Shown in pieces: positions 1 through 7,251 of a stretch of 17,987 nucleotides of DNA. The notes below the pieces were generated by a model that saw nothing but the letters and a program-made list of their open reading frames with translations, ran no database searches and was not told the origin of the DNA. Made by a program: the position numbers and the translations under genes. Origin of the DNA: an uncultured Eubacteriales bacterium (GTDB taxonomy: Bacteria; Bacillota; Clostridia; Peptostreptococcales; Anaerovoracaceae); assembly GCA_900547295.1 (NCBI GenBank), contig URGK01000055.1, positions 1-17,987 on the forward strand. The letters run 5' to 3'. Numbering within the stretch: position 1 is the stretch's first letter; each line of letters opens with the position of its first letter.

Positions 1-8
1 TTCTTTGA

Positions 9-47
9 AACATACGGAAATATCTACAGGTCGATATTTCCTATGTT
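9..47. repeat. Long bulged inverted repeat downstream of livF
   Basis: Arms AACATA + GGAAATATC (9-14, 16-24) pair with GATATTTCC + TATGTT (33-47), leaving one bulged C at 15 and an 8-nt loop (25-32). That is 15 base pairs. It lies beyond the livF terminator and has no U-tract on either strand, so it is not an ordinary intrinsic terminator. It could be an RNA structure of the neighbouring transcript or a protein-binding dyad. Function is unknown. Confidence 0.6.
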
Positions 48-48
48 A

Positions 49-76
49 TAAAAAACCGGAGCTTTAAAAACTCCGG
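49..76 (-). terminator. Rho-independent terminator of the liv operon
   Basis: On the minus-strand RNA a CCGGAG stem, a 9-nt loop and CTCCGG are followed by a run of U's (A-tract 50-55 on the plus strand). It lies about 15 nt past the livF stop and would end the livKHMGF transcript. Confidence 0.85.
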
Positions 77-90
77 CTGTATCAGTATAC

Positions 91-801
91 TTATTTTGCT
101 TCGCCCAGGTATGCCTGCTGCACTCTTGGATCATTCAGAAGCTCCTGTCCTGTGCCCTCAAGGGTTATTCTGCCTGTTTCCATTACATATGCGTGGTCTG
201 AAATTTCAAGCGCTGCTTTTGCGTTCTGCTCTATCAGAAGCACGTTTACGCCTGCCTCCTTGATTTCAGTTATAATGGAGAATATATCCTTGATAATCAG
301 CGGCGCAAGTCCCAGTGACGGCTCGTCAAGCATCAGAAGCTTAGGCTTGGTCATAAGCGCACGTCCTACTGCAAGCATCTGCTGCTCACCGCCTGAAAGC
401 GTACCTGCCATCTGCCATTCTCTTTCTTTCATTCTAGGGAACAGCTCGTATACCCATTCCTTGTCCTTTTTGATGCCGTCTTTGTCCTTACGGAGATATG
501 AACCCATTATAAGGTTTTCTTCAACCGTAAGGTCAGGGAATACGCGTCTTCCCTCAGGGCAGAGTACAACGCCCTGCTTTACGACATTTCTGGTCTCCAT
601 CTTGGTGATATCAACACCGTCAAATTCTATGTGACCCTCAGGCTTTGACACAAGACTCATTATAGCTTTGAGTGTTGTGCTCTTGCCTGCTCCGTTGGCT
701 CCTATAAGCGATATTATCTGTCTGTCCGGAACTTCAAGGTTAATTCCCTGCAGCGCGTGTATACCGCCGTAATATACGTGTAGATTTTCTATTTTTAACA
801 T
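91..801 (-). CDS. livF: Branched-chain amino acid ABC transporter, ATP-binding protein LivF
   Basis: One of the two cytoplasmic ATPases of the high-affinity leucine/isoleucine/valine importer. At 236 aa it is the usual LivF length. Visible motifs are Walker A GANGAGKST (residues 34-42), the signature LSGGEQ (135-140) and Walker B LLMLDE (155-160). The switch region reads LLIEQNA, with Gln where many ABC ATPases have His, which is typical of LivF. The start codon overlaps the livG stop (TAATG), so translation is coupled. It is last in the livKHMGF order and is followed directly by a terminator. The substrate class is assigned from the full operon; a related amide or urea importer is a less likely alternative. 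Confidence 0.95.
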   Translation of the reverse strand: MLKIENLHVYYGGIHALQGINLEVPDRQIISLIGANGAGKSTTLKAIMSLVSKPEGHIEFDGVDITKMETRNVVKQGVVLCPEGRRVFPDLTVEENLIMGSYLRKDKDGIKKDKEWVYELFPRMKEREWQMAGTLSGGEQQMLAVGRALMTKPKLLMLDEPSLGLAPLIIKDIFSIITEIKEAGVNVLLIEQNAKAALEISDHAYVMETGRITLEGTGQELLNDPRVQQAYLGEAK

Positions 802-1640
802 TAGTCGTCCACCCCCAAATATGCCTCTATAACCTTAGGGTTATTCTGTATTTCTGAAGGAGTTCCCTCTGCAATCAGTTTGCCGTAGTCAAGTACATAA
901 ATTCTTTCACATATACCCATTACTACCTGCATGTGATGCTCAATCATAAGAACTGACAGGTCAAATTCATCTCTGATTTTTTTAATCAGATGCATCAGCT
1001 CATCTGACTCCTGAGGGTTCATACCTGCCGCAGGCTCGTCAAGAAGCAGAAGCTTCGGCTCTGTAGCAAGCGCTCTTGCTATCTCAAGATGACGCTGTTT
1101 GCCGTACGGCAGTGAGCTTGCAACATCGTCCTTGTTTTTTTCAAGTCCGAATATCTTGAGAAGCTCCATTGTTTCCCTGCGCATTTCAGCTTCTTCCTTG
1201 TGGTTTAATCTGAAAGTAGCAGAGAATATATTGGCTTTGGATCTCATATGCATTGCTATGAGTACGTTTTCAAATACAGTAAGCGCCTTGAACAGTCTGA
1301 TGTTCTGGAAAGTTCTTGCCATACCCAGTCTTGTTATCTTGTCCGGTGTAAGCTCTATTTTTTCTTTGTAGACGCCGTCGTTTTCGCCCTTATAAAGGGC
1401 CTTCATCTTGCCGTGCGGGTGGTTTTCGATTATTCTCCTGCCTGCAAAGTCAACAGCTCCGTTGGTAGGCGCATAAACGCCTGTTATTACGTTAAACACT
1501 GTAGTCTTGCCTGCGCCGTTAGGCCCTATAAGCCCTATAATCTCGCCTTTGTTCACCTCAAGGTTAAGGTTGTTTACGGCAACAACACCGCCAAACTGCA
1601 TAGTCGCATCGTTAATGCGGAGTATGTTTTCCTTAGTCAT
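801..1640 (-). CDS. livG: Branched-chain amino acid ABC transporter, ATP-binding protein LivG
   Basis: Second ATPase of the importer, pairing with LivF on the cytoplasmic face of LivH/LivM. It has 279 aa, with Walker A GPNGAGKTT (residues 39-47), a family-type degenerate signature LPYGKQRHLEIARAL, Walker B LLLLDEP followed by AAGMN, and an H-loop IEHHM. Between Walker A and the Q-loop there is an inserted, charged segment (about residues 69-100), common in LivG proteins and the reason they are longer than LivF. The start overlaps the livM 3' end by 8 nt and the stop overlaps the livF start by 1 nt, so the three genes form a tightly coupled block. Confidence 0.95.
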   Translation of the reverse strand: MTKENILRINDATMQFGGVVAVNNLNLEVNKGEIIGLIGPNGAGKTTVFNVITGVYAPTNGAVDFAGRRIIENHPHGKMKALYKGENDGVYKEKIELTPDKITRLGMARTFQNIRLFKALTVFENVLIAMHMRSKANIFSATFRLNHKEEAEMRRETMELLKIFGLEKNKDDVASSLPYGKQRHLEIARALATEPKLLLLDEPAAGMNPQESDELMHLIKKIRDEFDLSVLMIEHHMQVVMGICERIYVLDYGKLIAEGTPSEIQNNPKVIEAYLGVDD

Positions 1641-2715
1641 TTGCCGCTTCCCCCTTTCCCCCGGATTTTTTCTTTCCCAGTCTCTTGAAGAAGTTATATA
1701 TTCCGTCCCATGAGAATTCCTTCTGGCCCATAATGCCCTGTCTCCAGAACAGTACTACAACCATAAGCAGAACAGAGAACACTACCATTCTGAAACCTGT
1801 TCTGATAAACGGTATCTGCCAGTCCCCTATGTATGTAGCCGAGTCTAAAAATCTCAGCCACCATTCTCTTGCAAATACAACGATTACAGAGGATATGATA
1901 CTGCCTGTAATGCTGCCCAGTCCTCCGATTACGATGATAAGCAGAACGAAATATGTAATATTAATGTTAAATGTTGTTGATGTTATAGCTCCCAGATACA
2001 TTGCAAGAAGTCCGCCTGAGATGCCTGCAAAGAATGAGCTTGCCACAAATGACATTCTCTTGTGCTTTGCAAGGTTTATTCCCATGGTTTCGGCTGCTAT
2101 TTCGTCTTCTCTGATTGCCTTGAAAGCTCGTCCGTATGAGCTGTTTATGAGGAGCACGCATACTGCGATACATACTACTACAACAATAAATGTAGTGTAA
2201 TATGACTCAAACTTAGGAATGTTGTTCATACCCAGAGAGCCGTTTGTAACCTTGTTGAGAGGTGAGCTTCCAACTACTATACGAACGATTTCCGCAAAGC
2301 CCAGTGTTGCTATTGCAAAGTAGTCACTCTTTAATCTTAATACCGGAAGACCTATGAGAAATGCGCACAGCGCAGCTACAAGTCCGCCGATTATAAGGCC
2401 TATCATAGGTGTCAGCTCCAGGTTTTTAAGCCAGTCTGCAACACCGTAAAGATAATATACCGTAGCTTTTTTGGATACAGGAATTGTAACTACCGCATAG
2501 GCGTATGCGCCCAGCGCCATAAATCCCGCCGTACCCAGTGAAAACAGTCCCGTAAATCCGTTAAGCAGGTTCATGGATACTGCCGCAAGGGCATAGATTG
2601 CCGCATACTGCAGTACAGAACGAAGCATTGAGCCGGAGTTTTCGGACATCACTATGAGTAAAGCCAGAACTATGAGTGCAGCTGCAGTACAGATTGTTTT
2701 TGTTTTCTTTGACAT
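1633..2715 (-). CDS. livM: Branched-chain amino acid ABC transporter, permease LivM
   Basis: Membrane permease that forms the translocation channel with LivH. It has 360 aa with many hydrophobic helices. The core segment RLKSDYFAIATLGFAEIVR and the later GGLGSITGSIISSVIV are characteristic of LivM and include the ATPase-coupling (EAA-like) region. A basic and polar C-terminal tail of about 30 residues (KKSGGKGEAAND at the end) follows the last membrane segment and is longer than the E. coli-type minimum. The start lies 4 nt after the livH stop with an upstream AGAAGGTG ribosome site, and the 3' end overlaps livG. Confidence 0.94.
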   Translation of the reverse strand: MSKKTKTICTAAALIVLALLIVMSENSGSMLRSVLQYAAIYALAAVSMNLLNGFTGLFSLGTAGFMALGAYAYAVVTIPVSKKATVYYLYGVADWLKNLELTPMIGLIIGGLVAALCAFLIGLPVLRLKSDYFAIATLGFAEIVRIVVGSSPLNKVTNGSLGMNNIPKFESYYTTFIVVVVCIAVCVLLINSSYGRAFKAIREDEIAAETMGINLAKHKRMSFVASSFFAGISGGLLAMYLGAITSTTFNINITYFVLLIIVIGGLGSITGSIISSVIVVFAREWWLRFLDSATYIGDWQIPFIRTGFRMVVFSVLLMVVVLFWRQGIMGQKEFSWDGIYNFFKRLGKKKSGGKGEAAND

Positions 2716-2718
2716 AAT

Positions 2719-3606
2719 CTACACCTTCTCTGCTAATTTTTCGCCAAACAGTCCTGTCGGCTTTACCATTAAGATAACGATTAATAATATAAATGTGAAT
2801 ACATCACTGAATTCAGAATATCCCGCTGCTTTGATAAATGTTTCGGAAAGTCCGATTACAAAGCCGCCCACAAGGGCTCCCGGTATGCTGCCTATTCCTC
2901 CGAATACTGCAGCTATGAAGCATTTGAGTCCCGGAAGTGAGCCCACGAGAGGATAAACTGATGGTCTTGGCGTAAAGTAAAGCATTGAGCCTACAGCCGC
3001 GAGGAAACATCCTATTACAAATGTAAGTGATATTACGCTGTTGATTTTGATACCCATAAGCTGCGCTGTTTCAAAGTCCTTGGAAACAGCTCTCATTGCC
3101 ATACCCACCTTGGTATATTTAATCATAGCCATCAGAAGCAGTACAAATCCTATGGTAATGATAGGAGTTATGAATGTTACTAATGATGTTGATACATCGC
3201 CAAGATGAATAGTCTTGTTTAAAACAGGAATCGACGGATATGATTTCGGCAGCGCTGAAAACAGGTATGTAGCCACATTCTGCAGCAGGTATGACACACC
3301 TATAGCTGAAATCATAACCGACATACGGGGTGCGTTGCGGAGAGGCGCATATGCGACCTTCTCGATGATAACACCCAGCACTACTGTAGCTATAATCATT
3401 ATTATCATTGATATATACCATGGAATTGCAAAATCAACCATTGCAAATATCATAAAGTATGCGGCCATCATAAAGATATCGCCGTGAGCAAAGTTGATTA
3501 AGCGAAGTATACCGTAAACCATTGTATATCCGATAGCTATAAGGGCATATATACCCCCTATTGAAATGCCTGCCAAACAATACTGTAAAAATACTGTTAA
3601 TGTCAT
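2719..3606 (-). CDS. livH: Branched-chain amino acid ABC transporter, permease LivH
   Basis: Second membrane permease of the importer, 295 aa, almost wholly hydrophobic. Diagnostic stretches are GISIGGIYALIAIGYTMVYG near the N-terminus, INFAHGDIFM, and the cytoplasmic coupling loop containing RAVSKDFETAQLMGI. The C-terminal GGIGSIPGALVGGFVIGL and KPTGLFG end are also family-typical. An AAGGAGG ribosome site sits 8-9 nt before the ATG. It is separated from livK by a 172-nt structured spacer, whereas all downstream liv genes overlap or nearly touch, which suggests livK is expressed at a different level from the membrane and ATPase genes. Confidence 0.95.
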   Translation of the reverse strand: MTLTVFLQYCLAGISIGGIYALIAIGYTMVYGILRLINFAHGDIFMMAAYFMIFAMVDFAIPWYISMIIMIIATVVLGVIIEKVAYAPLRNAPRMSVMISAIGVSYLLQNVATYLFSALPKSYPSIPVLNKTIHLGDVSTSLVTFITPIITIGFVLLLMAMIKYTKVGMAMRAVSKDFETAQLMGIKINSVISLTFVIGCFLAAVGSMLYFTPRPSVYPLVGSLPGLKCFIAAVFGGIGSIPGALVGGFVIGLSETFIKAAGYSEFSDVFTFILLIVILMVKPTGLFGEKLAEKV

Positions 3607-3642
3607 TGTTTGTAAGCCTCCTTAAAAAAACATATAATTGCG

Positions 3643-3708
3643 TGCAGGTAATCAGATGCCTGCTAAGATTTATTAACCTGCAATACTGCTGATTCGCAAA
3701 TCTTAGCA
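3643..3708. repeat. Overlapping inverted repeats in the livK-livH spacer
   Basis: TGCTAAGATTT (3661-3671) is the exact reverse complement of AAATCTTAGCA (3698-3708), giving an 11-bp stem with a 26-nt loop. TGCAGGT (3643-3649) can pair with ACCTGCA (3676-3682), whose partner lies inside that loop. GCAGG (3644-3648) can instead pair with CCTGC (3659-3663). The structures are mutually exclusive, the kind of arrangement seen in attenuators or mRNA-processing regions. Confidence 0.6.
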
Positions 3709-3724
3709 AGCTAATAAGACGTAA

Positions 3725-3750
3725 AGCGAGGAGGCAAAAGCCTCCACGCT
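3725..3750 (-). promoter_or_regulatory. Stem-loop after livK (attenuator or 3'-end protecting structure)
   Basis: AGCG, one mismatch, GGAGGC, AAAA loop, GCCTCC, one mismatch, CGCT: ten base pairs with a tetraloop, ending about 29 nt past the livK stop on the minus-strand transcript. The bases following it are UUUACG, a weak U-tract. A partial terminator or an RNA-stabilising hairpin is therefore more likely than full termination, and it would favour livK mRNA over livHMGF. Confidence 0.6.
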
Positions 3751-3778
3751 CTGATAATCAAAGATTGTATAATCGAAA

Positions 3779-5002
3779 CTATTTAGCTTCTACAGTCTGA
3801 GTCTTTAAGAATTCAAAGCTCTTACTCTTTAATGACTTGTCTGTGCAAGTCTTGATGTAAGCTGTATCCTTGTTTGCATCGCCTGTATCGTTGAAAGTGA
3901 TGTTTCCTGTTACGCCGTCAAAGTTTACATTGTAAAGAGCATCTCTGATTGCAACTGAGTTAACTGTATCACCATCTAATGCAGCGATTGCGTTGTACAT
4001 AGCCATGTAAGCATCATAACCTAATGCTGAAACTGCAGCTACTGTATCAGTTCCGCTGTTCCATGTAAGGTTCTGCTTGCTGCTGTTTAAGTATTCCTTG
4101 AATCCTTTTACGAATTCAACAGCTACAGGGTTTGATTCGTCGTTTTCATCAAAGAAAGTTGAGAATGCTGCGCCAACCATATCCTTTGAGATGATTGCTG
4201 CGTTTTCCCAAGTGTCGCCTGCAAGTACCTGAGCATCGATTCCGTTTGCAGTAATCTGCGGAAGAATTAATGTTGCAGTTGCAATTGATGAAGGGATGAA
4301 TATGCAGTCAGGATCTGCTGACTTAACCTTAGTTAAGATAGCGTTGAAGTCTGATTCGTTTGTGTTGTAAGTTTCGTCAGCTACGATTTCACCGCCAAGG
4401 TCCGCAAATGCAGTCTTGAAGTAGCCTGCAAGACCTGTTGAGTAGTCGTCACCGTTCTGAGCGATAACGGCCGCCTTAGTGTATCCCTGATCTGCTGCAT
4501 AGTTAGCCATTACAGTACCCTGGAACGGATCAAGGAAGCAGACTCTGAAGTAGAATTCGTTGTCTGACGTAACCTGAGGGTTTGTGCATGAACAGCCGAT
4601 TGCCGGAACTGCTGCAGTCTTGAAAGTATCTCCAGCTGCAATAGCAACGCCTGAACCGTATGATCCGAGAACGCCTACAACTCCGTCACTGATAAGCTGC
4701 TGAGCTGCTGTTACAGCCGCTGTCTTGTCTGACTGGTTGTCCACTTCTACTAATTCGATGTTGTAAGTCTTGCCGCCAACCTCTACTGTAGGGTTAAGCT
4801 GGTTTGCATAACGGATACCAAGAACTTCCTGCATTCCGCCGCCGCCGTTTTCGCCTGTAGTAGGTTCAAATACGCCGATTTTGATAGTATCGCCTTCTAC
4901 ATTAACGCCTTCTGCATCACCGCCGCCACCGCAGCCTGTAACGCTGAATGCCAATGCAAGAATCATCACTGCTGATAAAATAAGAGCGATTTTCTTTTTC
5001 AT
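3779..5002 (-). CDS. livK: Branched-chain amino acid ABC transporter, substrate-binding lipoprotein LivK
   Basis: Extracytoplasmic receptor that captures branched-chain amino acids and delivers them to LivHM. It has 407 aa. The N-terminus is a lipoprotein signal (MKKK, hydrophobic run, lipobox VTGC with Cys24) followed by a Gly-rich linker, so it should be lipidated by Lgt and anchored on the outer face of the membrane. The body is a periplasmic-binding-protein type 1 (Leu/Ile/Val-binding) fold: IKIGVFEPTTGENGGGG opens the first lobe, LISDGVVGVLGSYGSGVAIA and YFRVCFLDPFQGTVMANYA follow. An AGGAGGAG ribosome site lies 6 nt before the ATG. It is first in the operon. The exact ligand cannot be read from sequence. 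Confidence 0.95.
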   Translation of the reverse strand: MKKKIALILSAVMILALAFSVTGCGGGGDAEGVNVEGDTIKIGVFEPTTGENGGGGMQEVLGIRYANQLNPTVEVGGKTYNIELVEVDNQSDKTAAVTAAQQLISDGVVGVLGSYGSGVAIAAGDTFKTAAVPAIGCSCTNPQVTSDNEFYFRVCFLDPFQGTVMANYAADQGYTKAAVIAQNGDDYSTGLAGYFKTAFADLGGEIVADETYNTNESDFNAILTKVKSADPDCIFIPSSIATATLILPQITANGIDAQVLAGDTWENAAIISKDMVGAAFSTFFDENDESNPVAVEFVKGFKEYLNSSKQNLTWNSGTDTVAAVSALGYDAYMAMYNAIAALDGDTVNSVAIRDALYNVNFDGVTGNITFNDTGDANKDTAYIKTCTDKSLKSKSFEFLKTQTVEAK

Positions 5003-5038
5003 TTTTTACTCCTCCTAAAATTTGTTTTAAGTCAATAA

Positions 5039-5060
5039 TGCCGCCTGTTGATTAGCGGCA
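5039..5060. repeat. Hairpin in the livK 5' untranslated region
   Basis: TGCCGC (5039-5044) pairs with GCGGCA (5055-5060) around a 10-nt loop, between the livK promoter and its ribosome site. A short, strong stem in an otherwise AT-rich leader. Possible leader regulation; no U-tract follows closely. Confidence 0.45.
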
Positions 5061-5122
5061 CAAAACCCATATGTCTTTTCTTCTCTAATTCTAAAGTATT
5101 ATACAAAAAAAGACACATACTC

Positions 5123-5150
5123 ATTATACTAGTTTCAGTTGAAAAGTAAA
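5123..5150 (-). promoter_or_regulatory. Probable sigma-A promoter of the liv operon
   Basis: On the minus strand TTTACT, a 16-nt spacer and TATAAT (5123-5128) lie about 120 nt before livK. A second TATAAT (5098-5103) sits 25 nt downstream without a good -35. No other gene-like sequence is seen in the 5003-5263 gap, apart from the leader hairpin. Confidence 0.55.
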
Positions 5151-5263
5151 GTTTTTTAGATGTTTTTGCACTATTTTTTATACACAAGTCGCATATTTTT
5201 ACAAACTTGCTGTCATATATATGTAAAAAATGTAGCAGTTTTATATCAATTGCTGCATAAACT

Positions 5264-6118
5264 TTATATATTTGCTGTCCGGGCTATTTTTACTGTGAAA
5301 TCGCCGCCGGTCGTATCGACACTGAAGCTGTTTTTGCCGTTGCCCACAACATAATCATCATCTGAATTTCTCAGAGGCGAAAATTCCGTTATGAATTCTC
5401 CCGATACACCGTCAAATTCCAGCGTAAATCCGCTGCCTGCCGGCAGATAAACGGTGCTGTCTCCCGATGTGCTGTCTACATCAAGCTCCTCAGGACATTC
5501 TGTAAATGCAGCTTCCAGATCTCCCGATATCATATCAATCTCAAAATGCTTTACTTTCATATCCGATAGTCTGGTATTTCCCGAAGTAACCTCCACATAC
5601 ATACTGTCGATTGCAAAGCCGTCTGCGGTAATATCCGATGATACGCTGTCAACGCTGAGGCTCTTGAGGCTGCCTGCCAGCTCTTCAGGAACCTTTACCT
5701 GAAGTCTCTTTCTGATGTCATCACCTGTGTCGCCAAATTTCACGGCAACCTTACCTGTTGTATAGTTAATTGAAAGCTTTCCGTCCTTTACTCTGTATCT
5801 CAGACAGTTTTCGTCTGTAATCTCTTTGCGGGCGGTTTCCTCCATAACGATATTGTCGCCGTCATAAGGCACTATGTCGATATCTCCCGATACCCAGTCT
5901 ATACTGATTTTATCTATATCCTCACTGTCAACCTCATAAACTCCGCTGCTTTTGAAGCTGTTGTCGTATTCCTCTTCATAATATACATTGTCCCACAGGC
6001 CGCCATGATATATTTCCCTGAATGAAGCTCCCGCTATGACGCCTGCAGCGGTAAGTACTATCCCAAAGGCTACAAGGCCTGTTGCTGTAAGCAGAATTAT
6101 TTTTGTGCTTTTTTTCAT
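5264..6118 (-). CDS. Membrane-anchored DUF4097-family beta-repeat protein
   Basis: 284 aa using the ATG at 6118, which is preceded by GGGGGAG with a 7-nt gap and follows the DUF1700 stop by one nucleotide. A longer frame from 6166 lacks a ribosome site and would overlap the upstream gene. An N-terminal hydrophobic anchor (about residues 5-29) is followed by an extracytoplasmic region built of repeated beta strands carrying an S-G-D/N/E turn: VSGDIDI, TSGNTRL, ISGDLEA, TSGDSTV, VSGEFIT and TGGDFTV. This matches the DUF4097 (putative adhesin) family. Such proteins are usually encoded with a PadR regulator and a HAAS/DUF1700 protein, as here. Biochemical function is unknown; a role in envelope stress sensing is an inference. 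Confidence 0.85.
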   Translation of the reverse strand: MKKSTKIILLTATGLVAFGIVLTAAGVIAGASFREIYHGGLWDNVYYEEEYDNSFKSSGVYEVDSEDIDKISIDWVSGDIDIVPYDGDNIVMEETARKEITDENCLRYRVKDGKLSINYTTGKVAVKFGDTGDDIRKRLQVKVPEELAGSLKSLSVDSVSSDITADGFAIDSMYVEVTSGNTRLSDMKVKHFEIDMISGDLEAAFTECPEELDVDSTSGDSTVYLPAGSGFTLEFDGVSGEFITEFSPLRNSDDDYVVGNGKNSFSVDTTGGDFTVKIARTANI

Positions 6119-6119
6119 T

Positions 6120-6716
6120 TTAGTGCTCCCCCTTTTTGATGAATATTCCCTTGATTTCTCTTGCAAGCCATTTAGTAAACTGAACCAGCCAGATTACAAG
6201 TATTCTTGCGCCCAGCCATGCAAACAGGCACAGTCCTGCCAAGGTAATGCCGCTTCCGATTGTCAGCAGTATGTACGGAAACCCTGATCCCGCAAGGGTA
6301 AATCCCTTAACAAACAGGTATATTCCGCTGACTCCGATGGAAATCACCGCCGCAAATATGCTGACTATAACTGCCCAGCATACTGCAAACATTGAAATCA
6401 CAACCGCGAGCACCGCAATTGCAATCGGCACCCATACGGGCGATCCGACAACCGCCAGAACTATAGCTGCCGGTGTCCAGCCTTTTTTTGGCTTTACCTT
6501 TGTTTTAACCAGTGTGGCAAGAGGCGTATCCTGAAGTATGTCATCTGCCAGCTTATCAATATCGCCAAAGCTTGCAACTGCTTCCTCTTCGCTCATACCG
6601 TCCTCTATTTTGTCCTCCAGCACCTCTCTGTAATAATCCACCTGCTGTCTTTTCTCCTCGTCAGGCAGCTGGAAGAGTCTGTCCTCCAGTGCTTTTAAAA
6701 ACGTCTCCTTATTCAC
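6120..6716 (-). CDS. HAAS/DUF1700-domain membrane protein
   Basis: 198 aa. Residues 1 to about 65 form a soluble, acidic helical domain typical of HAAS/DUF1700 proteins: MNKETFLKALEDRLFQLP, then EEKRQQVDYYREVLEDKIEDG and EEAVASFGDIDKLADDIL (quoted in parts). A Lys-rich linker leads to about three or four hydrophobic segments (about 80-180), ending in a basic tail, so it is an integral membrane protein. The start overlaps the 3' end of padR by 8 nt and the stop is 1 nt from the DUF4097 start: one operon. In known families the HAAS domain partners with PadR-type regulators; whether it sequesters the regulator here is inference. Confidence 0.85.
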   Translation of the reverse strand: MNKETFLKALEDRLFQLPDEEKRQQVDYYREVLEDKIEDGMSEEEAVASFGDIDKLADDILQDTPLATLVKTKVKPKKGWTPAAIVLAVVGSPVWVPIAIAVLAVVISMFAVCWAVIVSIFAAVISIGVSGIYLFVKGFTLAGSGFPYILLTIGSGITLAGLCLFAWLGARILVIWLVQFTKWLAREIKGIFIKKGEH

Positions 6717-7029
6717 GTCCCTTTCCCTCCTTTATATATTCATATACTGCTTCAATCTCGTGCCAGTCATCTATGAAATCATCAATCTGGCTTCGTCCTT
6801 TGTCTGTGATTTCATAAATCTTGCGCAGTCTGCCGTTGTGCTCCACCGAATGGACTGTAACCATTCCGGAGCCCTCAAGTCGTTTAAGTATCGGATACAG
6901 TGTCGATTCGGATATCTCGATACAGCCTGATATATCCTTGATAATCTTGTATCCGTAGGAACCCTCTCTGCTGAGCGCCGACAGAACGCACACCTCAAGA
7001 AGTCCTCGTTTCATCTGTGGGTTTAACAT
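6709..7029 (-). CDS. PadR-family transcriptional regulator
   Basis: 106 aa, the compact size of PadR subfamily 2. A winged-helix DNA-binding domain fills the protein: KRGLLEVCVLSALSREGSYG, then ISESTLYPILKRLEGSGMV (recognition helix) and the wing HNGRLRKIYEITDKG. A short C-terminal helix provides dimerisation. It is the first gene of padR-DUF1700-DUF4097, and its promoter contains a 26-bp palindromic site. Repression of its own operon is the likely role. A GGGGG-type ribosome site lies 11 nt before the ATG. The inducing signal is unknown. Confidence 0.92.
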   Translation of the reverse strand: MLNPQMKRGLLEVCVLSALSREGSYGYKIIKDISGCIEISESTLYPILKRLEGSGMVTVHSVEHNGRLRKIYEITDKGRSQIDDFIDDWHEIEAVYEYIKEGKGRE

Positions 7030-7048
7030 ATATATAAATACCCCCTTT

Positions 7049-7081
7049 CACATAATACTATATAACGCATAGTATTATGTG
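7049..7081. promoter_or_regulatory. Probable PadR operator (13-bp-arm inverted repeat)
   Basis: CACATAATACTAT (7049-7061) and ATAGTATTATGTG (7069-7081) are exact reverse complements separated by 7 nt. The site fills the space between the -35 and -10 boxes and covers the -10, so a bound dimer would block RNA polymerase. AT-rich dyads with central ATAC/GTAT are typical of PadR sites; assignment to this PadR is by position. Confidence 0.8.
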
Positions 7082-7085
7082 TCAA
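7057..7085 (-). promoter_or_regulatory. Sigma-A promoter of the padR operon
   Basis: On the minus strand: consensus TTGACA (7080-7085), a 17-nt spacer and TATAGT (7057-7062). The operator overlaps both boxes. Confidence 0.8.
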
Positions 7086-7112
7086 GAGGTAATCCAAAAA
7101 ATTGTATAATAA

Positions 7113-7145
7113 AAACGCCAGACCTGATTGCCTGACGTTTTTACT
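7113..7145 (-). terminator. Hairpin terminator, distal of two
   Basis: Minus-strand RNA folds AACGUCAGGC / GUCUGGCGUU, ten pairs with two G-U pairs around a 6-nt loop, flanked by A and U runs. The plus-strand version has two C-A mismatches, so it works better for minus-strand RNA. It could insulate the padR promoter from readthrough. Confidence 0.7.
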
Positions 7146-7216
7146 AAATTATGAAATTCTGGTTATCATACTTATGGTTATCGGATTAGTCATTCAGAGG
7201 GATAACCACAAAATAT

Positions 7217-7251
7217 AAAACCGCCAAGCCAAAGACTTGACGGTTTTATTA
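7217..7251 (-). terminator. Hairpin terminator downstream of the 7371-8603 gene group
   Basis: Minus-strand RNA: AAAACCGUCAAG pairs with CUUGGCGGUUUU (12 pairs, one G-U, 7-nt loop) followed by U-rich sequence. On the plus strand the same stem has a C-A mismatch but is still strong with a U-tract, so it may be bidirectional. Confidence 0.75.

Noticed and set aside
152..634. Plus-strand 160-aa frame inside livF
   Set aside because: Antisense shadow of a well-supported ATPase gene; Ser/Ile-rich composition typical of reverse frames and no ribosome site.
3100..3800. Possible riboswitch or T-box in or near the liv genes
   Set aside because: No T-box motif or known riboswitch core could be recognised; only generic stems are visible.
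5264..6166. Longer form of the DUF4097 protein starting at 6166
   Set aside because: The extra 16 residues would be translated from inside the DUF1700 gene without a ribosome site; the ATG at 6118 has a strong one.
7151..7189. 12-codon frame starting at 7151 between the two hairpins
   Set aside because: No ribosome site and Trp/Ser-rich sequence unlike a known peptide; kept only as part of the possible decayed toxin region.
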